NCBI GenBank assembly: GCA_029531795.1
Contig: JAPEIS010000007.1
Span: 806,001-870,000 of the forward strand
Reading direction: 5' to 3'
Source: Sclerotinia nivalis
Taxonomy: Eukaryota; Ascomycota; Leotiomycetes; Helotiales; Sclerotiniaceae
Length of the DNA stretch: 64,000 bases
This document shows positions 23,006 to 35,024 of the stretch, piece by piece (within the stretch, counting starts at the first letter, position 1; every line of letters starts with the position of its first letter). Below the pieces are notes generated by a model that was given only the letters and a program-made list of their open reading frames with translations, was not told the origin of the DNA and did not search any database. Both the position numbers and the translations under genes were made by a program.

Positions 23006-25384
23006 TCGTACTCTTTTGTCTTTTATTATTGTTCTCTCGAACATACTACTCGCACACTTGCTTATGGAGGATCGAACATCGTGGAGGAGCTTTGTTCTTG
23101 AATATACCAACAAATTTTATCATAGGAACGGAGAAGATGTGTCGATATTGGCTCTTTGGTGGGATAGCTAGTGCGAAGAGAGAGAGAGACTGAGAAAAGA
23201 TTTTTAGATAGGACTCGCTTTTCTGGTGGATTAGATAGATTATCATCTCAGAGACCTCTGTTGATGGGATGAATTTTAGATAAATACCAGATAATTACCC
23301 GCTCTATATTTTGTTCTTTATATACAATTTGTGATTTGATTGATCTTGATAGAGGATGGATGGTCGATGTGTGTTGCGGTATGTGTTGGGTAGGAAGTAT
23401 GTAGGTAGGTATGTTGGCAGGTGGGTGCGGCTCCTGGTCTTTTGAATAATTTGGATGATTCAAATGCTTTGAAAATGCTTTGAAAATGCTTTGAATATTC
23501 ATCATTGTTGGACCCGCAGTGTGGACCAGACCATTGGATACCCTGGTGTAGTTCCATTTGAATATTATTCCTTGATATGATATGATGCGACGCGATGCGG
23601 CGTCAGTATGTTCGGTTTTCTAACGGTATGGGAGGAGAATGATGAATAAAAAGATGAAGAAGTGGAGATGACGAAAGTGGAGGGGTCCATGGTGATGAGG
23701 TGGGCGGGTTTTGGAGCGGGTTTGATGAGGATAGGAATGAGGATGGGATGAGGATGACGATGTGCGGATGTGATGTGCGAATATATGAGAGATATGAACG
23801 AGTTGTTTGTTGCAAAGAAGAAGTTGCTAGTGCGACGATGTTTTCTGAAACGTAATTTGGGGAGAATACAAGAAAGGGGAAAGGAAGAGAGCGCGAGTTA
23901 GGTGATGAGATAGATGAGATTGTGTTCTTTTCAAGGTTTTTTTCTCTCTTGTGTGGGATTGAGTGAAAACTCTAGTATTAAGTTAAGTTAGGTTGGGTTA
24001 GTTACAACGTTGAATTGGACCCGACTCGACTCGTTTATTCACTAGGGGAGGCGAATGGTTAGTAGTTTTGGTTGTTAGTGCGGGGTTTGGGTGGTGGGTT
24101 GGGTGGGGAGTGAATCTTTTTATGAATCTTATTTTGGAGGTTTGGCTTATTGGTTTGCTAGGAAGTTGAAGGGAATGAGTGAATTTGGTCTAGGGGGTGT
24201 GGTTAGGTCAATTGTGTTGTTGCATCGAGCTGATACTATGTTGGCAAGCAGAAGGGCGATGGATGAAGAGAAGGCTCAATTGAAAACAATAGGGTGTTTG
24301 TAGTGATGATGCCCTTAGGATGGAGAAAAATAAACAAAAAGATCTAGAATCGGAAAGAATATGAATCAATATCTGGGGTAGATATACAAGAATATAGATC
24401 CTCATACGGAGTGAATAGTGGCATCATTGGCAATTCACCTCGTTATAGCTTAAATAAGCTATAAAGAGAGCGATATATTCTTCATCCTTGTCGAGATGAG
24501 GCTTGTAAGAAGAAAATGTAGATGTGCAATAGAAATTTCTATGTGGGATAGTTAAAGGGCTTTCAGTGGATTGATCAAAGTGCTAGCTAAGGACAGTTGT
24601 TGGTAGTCGATGGGATGGAAATGGTAGTAAGGAGTATGAATTGGATACTATTGGAAAAGGTATATTCCATCTTGCTCTCTTATTCGCTCCTTATTTGCTT
24701 GTGAACCTTTCATTTCCCTAGCATTCATTCTTGTTCAACTCTCCTTTCATATCATCTAATTCATTCTCTCTTCATTACTTCCCACTCAACTACAATTTAC
24801 CAACCAACTATTGCTCCTCTCATTTCTCCTTATTCACTGTTAAGCTTTCACTACGATTTCATTTATTAGCATCTAACGCCTACTCATACTACTCTATTCA
24901 CTTAATTATCTTTGAATTATCACCAACCAACCCATCGCTTAATTCACCAATGTCTCAACACCCCTATCATTCTTACCGACCTTTCGATACGGATTCTGTA
25001 TAAATATACTTTCCCGATTTCGATATCATTCCACCAACTATTTCGTTTACCTATGATGATCCTTTTACTTTATTACCTTGAAACTTAAACGTCGATCCAT
25101 TATGATATTGAGGTCGACCGTCTTTTTCATATATGACGAGGGGTATGTTACCGGTAATTGTGTGCGAGGCTTGACAAAAATGCTTGAAACTATTATATCA
25201 CGGAAACGATGAAATATTTACTCGAGTATATCTGTAATAACTGCATTCAAACATGATAGATAATAACAAGTAGTAGTAAATTCAATGTGCCGATGCTGTT
25301 GCTGTTGATATTCCTTGAATCCCATGCAGCCAATCGGCGAGGGGTAAAAAAAACTCCGATAAGCATAGAAAAATAATTCCACCC
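23006..25384. other. Intergenic region between kinase and MTO1 with short repeats
   Basis: No supported gene. It begins with the kinase 3' flank and contains three tandem copies of an 11-base unit (23463-23496). A CT-rich stretch at 24660-25010 looks like a leader and is followed by a 17-codon ORF (24951-25004, MSQHPYHSYRPFDTDSV) ending at a GTATAA string. No continuing exon was found. Confidence 0.45.
23463..23496 (+). repeat. Three tandem copies of an 11-base unit
   Basis: The unit ATGCTTTGAAA repeats three times, the last one ending ATGCTTTGAAT. It is a small tandem duplication in the 3' flank of the kinase gene. Confidence 0.8.
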
Positions 25385-25444
25385 ATGAATTTCCCCTTAG
25401 CTTCAAGAATTGCACAAACACATTCGAAATGTCAATATGAATAG
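25385..25444 (+). promoter_or_regulatory. Two upstream ORFs overlapping the MTO1 start codon
   Basis: A 19-codon upstream ORF runs 25385-25444 and ends inside the MTO1 coding sequence. A second, minimal one (ATG TCA ATA TGA, 25429-25440) has its stop overlapping the MTO1 ATG at 25437 as ATGA. Both are in frames other than MTO1, so ribosomes must scan past or reinitiate. Regulation is inference. Confidence 0.6.
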
Positions 25445-27608
25445 AAGCCTTGCGGTGGCATATGGTCGCCCGTTACTGCGGACTATCACTAGAAGCTTGC
25501 TCCTCCAAAGAAATTCCTTTGCTAGTGTAGCAGCAGACCCAAGGTATAAATTGCGCCCCTCCAATTCCGATCCTCCACTTCTCAACTAACTCTCTGCTTT
25601 TAGACCATACGATGTCGTCGTCATTGGAGGAGGTCATGCGGGAGCAGAAGCTTGTGCAGGAGCTGCGCGATCTGGTGCTAGGACTGCATTGATTACGCCG
25701 AAACTCGAGAATATTGGTGTTTGTTCTTGCAATCCTAGTTTTGGAGGGATAGGGAAGGGGACTATGTTGAGGGAGGTGGATGCGCTGGATGGGGTTGCGG
25801 GAAGGATTATTGATAAGGCGGGAGTGCAATTTAAGGTGTTGAATCGGAAGAAAGGTCCTGCGGTTTGGGTAGGTGATTATTATGTCGGTGGCAGTTTGAT
25901 ATCGCGTGCTAATGTTTGTTAGGGTCCTAGAGCGCAAATCGATAGGGATTTATACAAGAAGCATATGCGGGAGGAATTGGAAGCGTATCCGAACCTTTCA
26001 ATTGTGACGGGCAGTGTGGCGGATATAATTGTTTCGAAGGAGGAGGGCGAGGCGCAAAGTGGAAAGATTACAGGTGTGCGACTGGAATCGGGAGAAATCA
26101 TACCTACGAAGCAAGTGGTCATCACGACTGGCACATTTTTGGGCGGTGAAATCCATATTGGCTTAGAGTGTTATCCTGCAGGGCGCATGGGTGAAGCGGC
26201 AACATTTGGCTTGAGCAAATCGTTGAAAGATGCTGGTTTTACTCTGGGAAGACTGAAGACGGGGACACCTCCTCGGCTTGCAAAAGGTTCGATCGATTTT
26301 AAGAATCTTGCCGTGCAGCCAGGAGATCAACCACCGACGCCTTTCAGTTATCTCAACGAAACTGTGTCTGTCCAGGAGCAATTACTCTGCCATGCTACGT
26401 ATACGAACGAGGCTTCGCATGCCGTGGTTCGGGCAAACTTGGATAAATCTATTCATATTAGAGAGACTGTGAAAGGTCCCAGATACTGCCCGTCGCTTGA
26501 ATCCAAGGTCATACGGTTCTCTGATAAGGATCGACATATCGTATGGCTAGAACCTGAAGGGTTTAACAGTGATATCATCTATCCCAATGGTATCTCCATG
26601 ACCATCCCAGCGGAGGCTCAAGAGCAACTTTTGAAAACGATCCCGGGACTGGAGAATGTCACAATGACAGCCCCAGGTTATGGTGTAGAGTACGATTATG
26701 TTGATCCTCGAAGTCTAAAAGCAACGCTGGAGACAAAGGCAATTCAGGGTCTTTACTTAGCAGGTCAAATAAATGGTACTACAGGTTATGAGGAAGCAGC
26801 CGCACAAGGTATCATAGCAGGCATCAATGCCGGACTTGCATCACGATCATTACCACAATTGGTTTTATCTCGCAGTGATGGGTACATTGGAATCATGATC
26901 GATGATCTCATTACTAAAGGTGTTTCCGAACCTTACCGCATGTTCACATCACGCAGCGAATACCGTATGAGCGCGCGAGCTGACAATGCCGATTTGCGAC
27001 TTACAGAAAAGGGGCGACTGGCAGGAGTAGTAGGTGAAAAACGCTGGTCTGCCTTCAATGATGAGGTCACTCAAATGGAAGGTCTCAAATCAGCGCTTGA
27101 AAAAAGTACATTTAGTGCTCCGGTTTGGATCGATGATGGTTTCAAAGTATCAAACGATAGTACCATGCGAAACGCCTTAGACGTTCTACGCATCCGAGAC
27201 GTAACAATCAACGATTTGTCAACCCGTATCCCAGAAATTTTAACCTACACCCAACGAATCCGAGATAGAGTTGGCATCGAAGCCGTCTATGCACCATATG
27301 TCGCACAACAAAGAGCGGCGCAGAGAGTCTTTCAAAAAGATGAAATGCTTAAGTTGCCGGTGGATTTAGATTATGATTCTATACACGGGATTTCCATGCA
27401 TGAGAAATCGGTGTTGAAAATGACAAGACCCGAGAGTGTGGGACAGGCAAGAAGAATTGAGGGAATGACACCAAGTGGGTGTTTGAGGCTGTTGGCTTTT
27501 GTTAGGGAGAGGTCGAGGGCGGTTCAGAAGGCCAATATGTTTGAGGAGGTTGCTAGGAAGAGAGGGGAGAGGGGTACGGTTGTTGAGGGGGAGGGAGGAT
27601 TGATATGA
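25437..27608 (+). CDS. MTO1: Mitochondrial tRNA uridine-34 carboxymethylaminomethyl-modifying protein MTO1/GidA
   Basis: Three exons: 25437-25543, 25604-25868, 25923-27608; 685 residues. Residues 1-35 are rich in Arg, Ser and Leu and lack acids, as in a mitochondrial presequence. The FAD dinucleotide motif [12 protein letters not shown] lies at about 41-52, followed by the conserved [12 protein letters not shown]. Family signatures [12 protein letters not shown] and [16 protein letters not shown] are present, as are [10 protein letters not shown] and the C-terminal [15 protein letters not shown] helical region. With Mss1/GTPBP3 it forms the (carboxymethyl)aminomethyl group on U34 of mitochondrial tRNAs, supporting accurate decoding of purine-ending codons. 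Introns are 60 and 54 bp with GT-AG ends; the second is short enough that an unspliced ORF might mislead automated callers into starting at 25965, which would delete the FAD motif. Length and motif order match the family fully. Confidence 0.96.
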
Positions 27609-28637
27609 TTGGGTTGTTCTGTGGGAGGGATGAAAGTGTATAGATATGCATTGCGACGGCGTTTAGGGGGAAGGTCTGGCGGATGGATAAAATACTTTGG
27701 ATTTTTAGATGTGGACAGACGCCACAATGTAAAGCTATTTCTTCGAGGTTATATGAGGCAAGCAATGGACTTCATATAGACCATAAATTTCCAATTTAAA
27801 CATAGTCGATGCGGCTAAGGGTTACCAAACTCCACTACAAATATATCAGTCATGGTAATGACTATTTAGCCTGTAACAGATTTCCAATTGCTCGGAATGT
27901 AGCCCATCCATAGTTGAGCCCCAGCTGTTATTCAATGTCCCAGCTATCTTCAATATCCCAAATGAATCCAATATCCAAATAGACTCATTACCTCGAACCT
28001 CATTACCTCGAACCTCACTGCCCCAAACCTCACTCCACATTCCACATTTCAGATTCATATTAAATAGATTCAACGTCCCAAATTCTTCTTTATCGAATAC
28101 CTTCCGGACTATCGGACACTTAGCACCTGCACCTACCTACCTACCTACCTACCTACCCGGAAAATACTTTTTACCAATCTTCAGCTATTTGCCAGCCTCA
28201 ACCATCACATATGAAAAGACCATCACAGTTACTCTTTCTTTTGCAGTATCATCCGGCAAAAACAGTACCTAATAGCCTAATAGCTGGTGAGATCATAGTG
28301 CACAGAGGGATTATACAGAGTTTATATACATATTCACAGAAACATTGTATTCAGACGGGTGGTGGTATATCCTGTTTTATTTCAATCCCAAATATGTACC
28401 TATCTGTTTCATCCCCATCATATGCACAAAATAAACAGCAAACAGCAACTAAATATAAACTATGTCGACGATTTGGGTATGGAGGCGATTGGACAGGGAG
28501 TATCAAACGACCACCATCCATATATGATGCAGAACTCCAATATTAACCCGTATAAACATTAACCACATAGAGAATACAGAAAAATATGTGCTACCACCCC
28601 TAAAATATCATTAATGCGCTTGCTCACTGTGCCCACA
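27609..28637. other. Intergenic region between convergent MTO1 and AVT1
   Basis: No gene seen. It holds a two-copy repeat of ctcattacctcgaac-like units at about 27985-28030 and the CTAC repeat at 28132-28157. It presumably contains both 3' untranslated regions. Confidence 0.5.
28132..28157 (+). repeat. CTAC tetranucleotide repeat
   Basis: Six to seven uninterrupted CTAC units between two convergent genes. Confidence 0.85.
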
Positions 28638-31175
28638 TTATTCGGCATGAATGAGATCTTTGGGCAAGAAAGCCCAAACAGTACCCACAATTGCCATTAT
28701 AGAACTAATGACAATCAAGCAATAATCCAAGATCAGTTCTCTCCTACTAATCTCTTTCCCAAACATCTTGACATAGAACAGAAGCGGCAGAATAACACAA
28801 ATGCTAAAGCACAAAGCCGAACCCATGAACGCCATAATACTATCGAAAGCCGGAAAGACGATTGCTATGATCACAAATACGATGAGTACGATGATGCGAA
28901 TGGCGATTTTCATTATACCACGGGTGTAGCCCGAGAGTCCAGTAAGGGCCGGTGATTCAGGCATAGCGCGAGAGTCAAGTCCACAGAGCAATTCGATTGT
29001 AGACACGATGGGGCGAGCGTTCAGGGGAACTTTGGTCAAAGGAATGATGGCAATGAATATGCATATCATAAGAGATAAGCTGCGAGGGTAGCTTGAGTTT
29101 CCGATAATGTTGGCTGTGACTTCATCCATGACGTTATCTATAGGAATGTCAGTGGCCGTTTGGCGCCTATGCTTTTTGCAAGAGACGCATGCTTGGGAGT
29201 AAGAAAAATAGACAAAACGAAGAATACGAGTATAAAGGAGCCAGAAATCTGAGAACCAATGGGGTCTTACCTCCAAACATTAATATTCCAGCCAGTGCAG
29301 TTGTAGCATCGAGCACATACTGGGAATTTTTTTAGCACAATGTGGAGCTGGAGGTTGAATGAAACTTACTGTGAAACTGAATGTATATTTGACTGCCTTG
29401 TCGAATTTATATGGATGTCTCATGTCACGATAAATGTTGGGAAAGACCGAGTGTCCTCCCCAAGGCGACATCATTAGGCCGAACGAAAGTGGAAGAGTGA
29501 GCCACTAAACAGGATTAGAGTCAGTAAGGAGTGCAAAAACAGAGCGGACTCCTCATTCTCGACGACTTTAAATTAGAGGATGCTTGTTCGGATTTGAAAA
29601 CCGCTACTTGAATGTATCGGTTTAAACAAAACATTCATGTTGTTATTGATAGGTGGGGAATTGCCACGGTGAAGATGGAGCGAAGAATTAAAATAAGCAA
29701 CATGCAGATGACTTACGTTGGCTGGAAATATGTATTGAGTAGCCGGTTCTAGTAAAGAACCAGGAGTTCGTGGTGTTACGAAGCCATCAATGAGAATTAT
29801 TAGTACAACTATGATGGTCAGCCAATGTGTTGGAGTTACGGGCTATCTTTACATACTTGAGAAGCACGAGATGATCCCAAGAATGCTGGTGAAACTCAAT
29901 AGACGTAGAGGGACAAAATTAAGCGGTATCAAAAGAAGACTGCAGAGGACTTTCCACTCATTTACTCCGACGGATGGAATTAGCGAGTTCAGGGAGTCTG
30001 CGAAAAGCACAATCAAGGCAACGCATGCCGCAAGAAGCTCCATAGTGAAAAGTATACTAGTCGCTATATTTGCTCTGCGGCCATAGGATGCATAGGCAAC
30101 GTCTGCGAAGCTCAGAAGACTGTGATCTCGATCCATGCACTTAGCCAATAACTTCGCAGTATATGACGTAACAAGTGCCGATAGAAGGAGTAATATCATG
30201 CCACATAACAATCCCGAGTACTTCAGCCCCATGGGGAGACTGAGTAAACCAACTCCAATGAGAACATTTGTGGAGTTAAGGATTGTCTGTGGAAGAGTGG
30301 ACTGCCCCTCAACCACAAGCACAATTTTCCCATCTTCTTCGACCTCCTTAACAATCAGTGGCAAGTGTTCCCCGTCTGCAACATTTGCGCCGGTAGCTTG
30401 TTGTTGTCGCCAAAGCTGGCCGGCATGGACCATTGATGAATCGTTCAAGGTTGAACGTAATGTACCGTAAGATGTTCCATAGCTTCCTGCTAGAGGAGTT
30501 GATAGATGCGGGGCAATCGCAAATATAGATTGGTTTCCCCTTACACTTCCTTGTACGCTTGCGTGATCGCCTCCAGCAACACGTTCCCCCTCGGACTTCC
30601 TGTGACTGGCAACTCGGGACAGGCTGCTTTCTGTTTCATCTCCAAGTGCGGACTCATCATCAACTGTATTATCTGAAGTCGATCTCCGTAACTGCTCTCT
30701 GATCAAGGAAGAGCGAGGTATTCGCGCATAGTCCGTCTGCAGTCCTCCATATTCTAGATCTCCACCATCACCTTCCTCAGTGCTATCTTCCGCAAGTATA
30801 AATGATGGACGACGAGGAGTAATCTCGTGGAATGCGGAAGCTCGTGTCAGACTTCGCGCGAAGTTTTCGATACTGTTCACGCCTCCAGCATGGGTAATGG
30901 AATTAAATCGCATGGCAATCGAGGACCTTAGAAAGACATATTAGCTGTCTACACAGGCGAAGAAGGGAAAGGAAGGATTACCTCCGTCTTCTAAGACCTT
31001 CATTTTGTTCATTTTGATCCCCGGGGACTAAATAATCAGACTCTGCAGATGGAGAGAAATCGCCAGAGTCAAATCGTACACTTCTATTACTACTAATAGA
31101 GCCTCTAGGGGATCTTGATGTGCCATGTTCGTATTCATAGAAAGTTGTTGGATTTCGATTGGGAGGACGTGCCAT
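28638..31175 (-). CDS. AVT1: Vacuolar amino-acid transporter, Avt1-like (AAAP/SLC32 family)
   Basis: Six exons: 31175-30982, 30926-29857, 29808-29717, 29504-29370, 29319-29271, 29137-28638; 679 residues, frame kept throughout. Residues 1 to about 250 are a hydrophilic, Ser-rich cytosolic tail with a polybasic LRRRRS stretch. The transporter domain starts with TLPQTILNSTNVLIGVGLLS, the best-conserved segment of Avt1, then LKYSGLLCGMILLLLSALVT. About 11 hydrophobic segments follow, including the signatures SPWGGHSVFPNIYRDMRHP and PLTKVPLNARPIVS. In yeast, Avt1 takes up neutral and aromatic amino acids and histidine into the vacuole using the proton gradient. Intron 3 is 212 bp, the others 48-133 bp. 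It is convergent with MTO1. Avt3/4-type export is the alternative, but the sequence fits Avt1 better. Confidence 0.92.
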
Positions 31176-32236
31176 GATGAGGAGGTATTATATTATCAGT
31201 TGTGTGATATCAACTTCCGCCGATGAAAACCGGATAAGGTAAAGTCGTAAAGTCTCCAAATTCTCAGTTCCACTCGATCAATTTCTTCGTAACTATTGAA
31301 AGTCTCTTGAGAAGGGACACACGAGCAAATTTAATATGGCCAAGATCAAAAGTTCGGTGTGATTGGTGTGGGTTGTGCAGAAGGTTAGTAGAGAGATCTA
31401 GAATAGAATATTTTGAGATTTTAGTCCGCCTTTTCGAAAAGCAAGCTTCTCCTCCCAAAGATAAGGCTTATCGCTTTTTCAGCCGATAATCATACGAAAT
31501 TCGATTTATGCACAACTCAAATTTTTACATCACCCCCGTTGTATGTTTGCGCAAGCATCAGGTACTTGTTTCTTCCTGCTGTTTTCCTCCCCCTTTCTGA
31601 TTCTCAATGGTCAAGTTCGCTCAGGCAAGATTTTCTGAGATCTTTCTCCACCACAGAGCTTGCCATTCCAGACTTCATTTTCCAAGTTTGCTTTCTCACA
31701 ATGTAACATTGAGATTAGAAACTTGATAATGCAGAAGGCGCAGATAAAGGCATGGATTAAATGCCCCACTTGCCCGTGAAGTCCTTACACGAAAGTACCA
31801 TGTAACGGAAAAGGATATCCATGGATGAGGCAGATAACATATTGGCCGAAAAGTGTACCTCCTCTCTCCGCCCCCACCTTCGAAGGCGTGATTCTGACTG
31901 TCCCGCATTATGAATGTTAACCAGCACCGTCTTGACACTTGATTGCGTGGTTTTTCATCTCGTCTGTACTCATCAGGAGAGAGCGAAATTTTCTCGAGGA
32001 TAGCTGACCCACCATATAGAATTTGTAGTTTGAGTAGCCCGGTTTGCATCTTGCTGTCGCCCTCCAATGTGCGGGAGCCAGTTAAACATTCCATCCATTG
32101 CCAGGTATCCGTGTTGCTTGCGACGATCATTATCTGAATTTGCACATTGATATGATCTGAAGTTGAGGTAGGCAGGTTGCAACCGATTCATCAATATACG
32201 ATTTATAATGTCAACTGTCTCTCCCCCCTGACTTGC
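31176..32236. other. Interval between AVT1 and BMT2, no supported gene
   Basis: The longest ORF (31696-32145 minus, 149 codons) has no family motifs, no recognisable flanking splice structure, and overlapping ORFs on the other strand. The right part is probably the BMT2 3' flank and the left part the AVT1 promoter. Confidence 0.5.
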
Positions 32237-33109
32237 TCAATTCTTAAGCACAATTGAGAAATTGTTGCGACTACCTCCAGCTCGAATTTCTTCCTTCTTC
32301 CATTGTCGTGGTTTCATCGTTGGTGATTGTAAACGCCAGAGATAATATACTAGCTTGTTCGAAAGTTTCTTCTTCACCATAACGTATCCCAAGCTCTCCA
32401 AAATCGCCTCCAACCTGGCTTCATCCATATAACGGGAGTTGTTCACACAAGGCGATGGTAGGACCAAGAACAATGCCGGAAACCATTCGCTGAATCCTTC
32501 ACCAGCCGGACAGATTGTTTCCAGGAATTTGCGAGTCCGGAGCAACATATTACCTCTGCCTACGCCATCTGGAACATAATTCAAAACAAGGGAAAGACTG
32601 ATAATGTTAAATTTCTCGGTTTCATCTTTTGGTAGCGGTCGTTCCATAAAGTCTTGTTGTGTGATTCCCTCCGACTGACTATTTAGATCAATTCTCTCAA
32701 CGTGAAAGGTATGACTTCTCGAGCAAGCGTTTGTAGTACTTAGTGCTCCAACTTCCAACATGCGGACTGGTGAGTTCTTTTCAGCTAAACCTTTGAGGTC
32801 TTTACATAGAGGCGCTAGCCAATCCGTCAAAATTTTGCTGCTATCGCCACCTCTATCATTGCCCTGTCCGATTAAACTTGCACGTTGATAGCTTTCCAAT
32901 CCGCCCTGTGAAGCAATCTCACGTGTTAGTGCTGCTGCTGTAATTTCATCTCCTTCAGCTAAAGCTTTAGCCTTTCGTTTCTCCAATGTATGATGATTAC
33001 GAATAATAGTTCGAGTTGCTTTGCTTGATATACGTTGAGCTGGTTTCTTGATCGTTGGTGGTCGACCTTGTGAGAGGGACTTCAGTTTGGTTTTCTTGTT
33101 GACACCCAT
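32237..33109 (-). CDS. BMT2: 25S rRNA (adenine-N1)-methyltransferase Bmt2
   Basis: Single exon, 290 residues. The N-terminus is basic (MGVNKKTKLKSLSQGRPP), suiting a nucleolar protein. GGLESYQRASLIGQG is the family signature upstream of the Rossmann fold. SAM-binding motif I appears as VRMLEVGALSTTNACS, followed by VERIDLNSQ, and the motif-IV region is FNIISLSLVLNYVPDG. The C-terminal RYMDEARLEAILESLGY and SNKLVYYLWRL also fit. In yeast, Bmt2 makes m1A at position 2142 of 25S rRNA in the nucleolus. Its start lies 334 bp from that of RPL25 on the other strand, so the two ribosome-related genes share a promoter region. Confidence 0.94.
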   Translation of the reverse strand: MGVNKKTKLKSLSQGRPPTIKKPAQRISSKATRTIIRNHHTLEKRKAKALAEGDEITAAALTREIASQGGLESYQRASLIGQGNDRGGDSSKILTDWLAPLCKDLKGLAEKNSPVRMLEVGALSTTNACSRSHTFHVERIDLNSQSEGITQQDFMERPLPKDETEKFNIISLSLVLNYVPDGVGRGNMLLRTRKFLETICPAGEGFSEWFPALFLVLPSPCVNNSRYMDEARLEAILESLGYVMVKKKLSNKLVYYLWRLQSPTMKPRQWKKEEIRAGGSRNNFSIVLKN

Positions 33110-33443
33110 GGTAAAAGATTTGAGAACTTTAAACCAATGCCAAAACCAGTATGAATCTTTTAAAAACTGAGGATCTCCACAAAGTGAAACATGAATTAAG
33201 CCGATTATAAGAAGAAACGAAATTCAGCCAATATATATATATATATTATTCACTTGAAGAAATCCGAGGGAAAATGCATCCTCGATTCTTCGGAAGTCGG
33301 TAAAACAGTTTCGCCGATTAGCGAAATTTTCGCACACGATCTTTCAATTTGATCTTTTCACCTCGATGATTTTTTGAAGTAAACCATCAAATCCTCGACA
33401 ACTCAAATCCAATACTAATCCACCAGGAAGTATATTCGTCGAA
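33110..33443. promoter_or_regulatory. Divergent promoter of BMT2 and RPL25
   Basis: A 334-bp region between two head-to-head ribosome-related genes. It contains an AT dinucleotide run (about 33231-33248). Sharing a control region would let ribosome-biogenesis signals act on both, which is inference. Confidence 0.5.
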
Positions 33444-34221
33444 ATGGCTCCCCCAGCAAAGAAAGGTACAGTTCCCTTTCTCTCAAACACGCATTGATCG
33501 CATTCTTGATCGCAATATTGTCCTTGGAAAATATTGCGGCCGCTTTGAAAATACGAAAATATGAAAATATTTCCAAAAACAACGCGAAGGAATGCGAAAG
33601 ATGCGCACAAGCAGTAGCAGATATTGCGAGTTCTTTAAGAGCGCTTGCTGATGCGTAAGTTTTAATAGGTGCTGCCGCCAAGGGTGGTAACAAGAAGGCC
33701 AATGCCGCTGCTAAGGCTACCTTGAAGGGTGTAAGTTCTTCCATCTATTGTTCTCATTGACATTTGATACTAACAATTCCATCAGGTCCACTCCCACAAG
33801 GTCCGCAAGGTCCGTCTCTCGACCACTTTCCACAGACCTAAGACCCTTCAACTCTCCCGTGCACCAAAGTACCCACGTACTTCCATCGTCTCCCAACCCC
33901 GTCTCGATGAGCACAAGGTTATCATCCACCCATTGAACACTGAGAGCGCCATGAAGAAGATTGAGGAGAACAACACCCTTGTCTTCATTGTCGACATCAA
34001 GGCAAACAAGGCTCAAATCAAAGAGGCCTTGAAGAAGCTTTACGACATTGACACCGTCAAGATCAACACCCTCATCCGGTACGCTTAAATTGATATACAA
34101 ATTTACGGACAGTTGCTAATACACCGATTACAGACCAGATGGATCCAAGAAGGCCTTCGCCCGTCTTACCGCTGATGTTGATGCTCTTGACATTGCTGCC
34201 ACCAAGCTCGCAATCGTCTAA
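33444..34221 (+). CDS. RPL25: 60S ribosomal protein L25 (uL23)
   Basis: Four exons: 33444-33465, 33669-33730, 33786-34078, 34134-34221; 154 residues. Exon 1 encodes only MAPPAKK plus one base. The basic extension [16 protein letters not shown] is followed by the uL23 core [59 protein letters not shown] and the end [20 protein letters not shown]. It binds 25S rRNA domain III at the peptide exit tunnel and docks the signal recognition particle and nascent-chain complexes. Intron 1 (203 bp) near the start is typical of fungal ribosomal-protein genes; the other two are 55 bp each. An antisense ORF of 127 codons over exon 3 is a shadow. Confidence 0.97.
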
Positions 34222-35024
34222 ATTGTCAAACTGGGAGTGGAATTAGGAATCTGGATTTGAGGGAGATAAAAAGTTATATGGTTGATAAATGACCAGCTTT
34301 TTCTACGATTGGCTGATACCCACATCCATGCGGCGTAATGAGATGAAATTAAAAATATGTACACCAATGCAGTACTATCCTACCAATGACAATTCCTGAT
34401 ACACTTGATCATGTGCTCTTTTGGTGACGGCTCTTTACGATCTACGTCTCGCTGTCATGGAACTGATATTTTAAGGGTTCGCATCGAGTGAACGGGCTCG
34501 ACTTGCACTTATAAATGATTTGCATGAAAACTCTGGATTCTACCTTGCATAACCATGGCACATTCTGAAGCCTGTGGGCAGTGACATCCACAGTACATTG
34601 AGTTTACACATCCTCATATAGGCGTATCCTCATGGGCCATTCTTTGCAATCTACGTCTCACAAATCATATCACCAAGCACAATTCATTGATGCTCTCTAC
34701 AACTCGACCAAGACCGTTCAAATAGGGATATCATATCACTCATTAATCCCATCTAATCTGGCATACCCGCCCGGATTTGCTTTTCATACAAAGACATCAT
34801 TCATTCATGCATGCCTCATCCATATCCATATTCCTATTTTATGACCCCGTCCGTCCGTCTCTTCACCTTTCCACACATCACATCTATCAAATATAAGTAT
34901 CGAGTCCGAACCAGCATCTTTATAATGGATATTCCCTCCAGCATCATAACATCCACCCATCGCATCCCATTGTATTATACACATCCCATCCATCCTCCCA
35001 TCCCCACATCACCCATCAACAAAC
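34222..35024. other. Convergent 3' flanks of RPL25 and TIM8
   Basis: No gene. The right half is rich in C and T with CATC/CCAT runs on the plus strand. Short ORFs here are low-complexity. Confidence 0.5.

Noticed and set aside
31696..32145. 149-codon minus-strand ORF between AVT1 and BMT2
   Set aside because: No recognisable domain and overlapped by opposite-strand ORFs; not enough to call a gene.
33466..33668. snoRNA in RPL25 intron 1
   Set aside because: Looked for C/D boxes (RTGATGA, CTGA) and an H/ACA end; only partial matches were found.
33717..34100. 127-codon minus-strand ORF
   Set aside because: Antisense shadow of RPL25 exon 3, whose GC-rich codon use keeps the opposite strand open.
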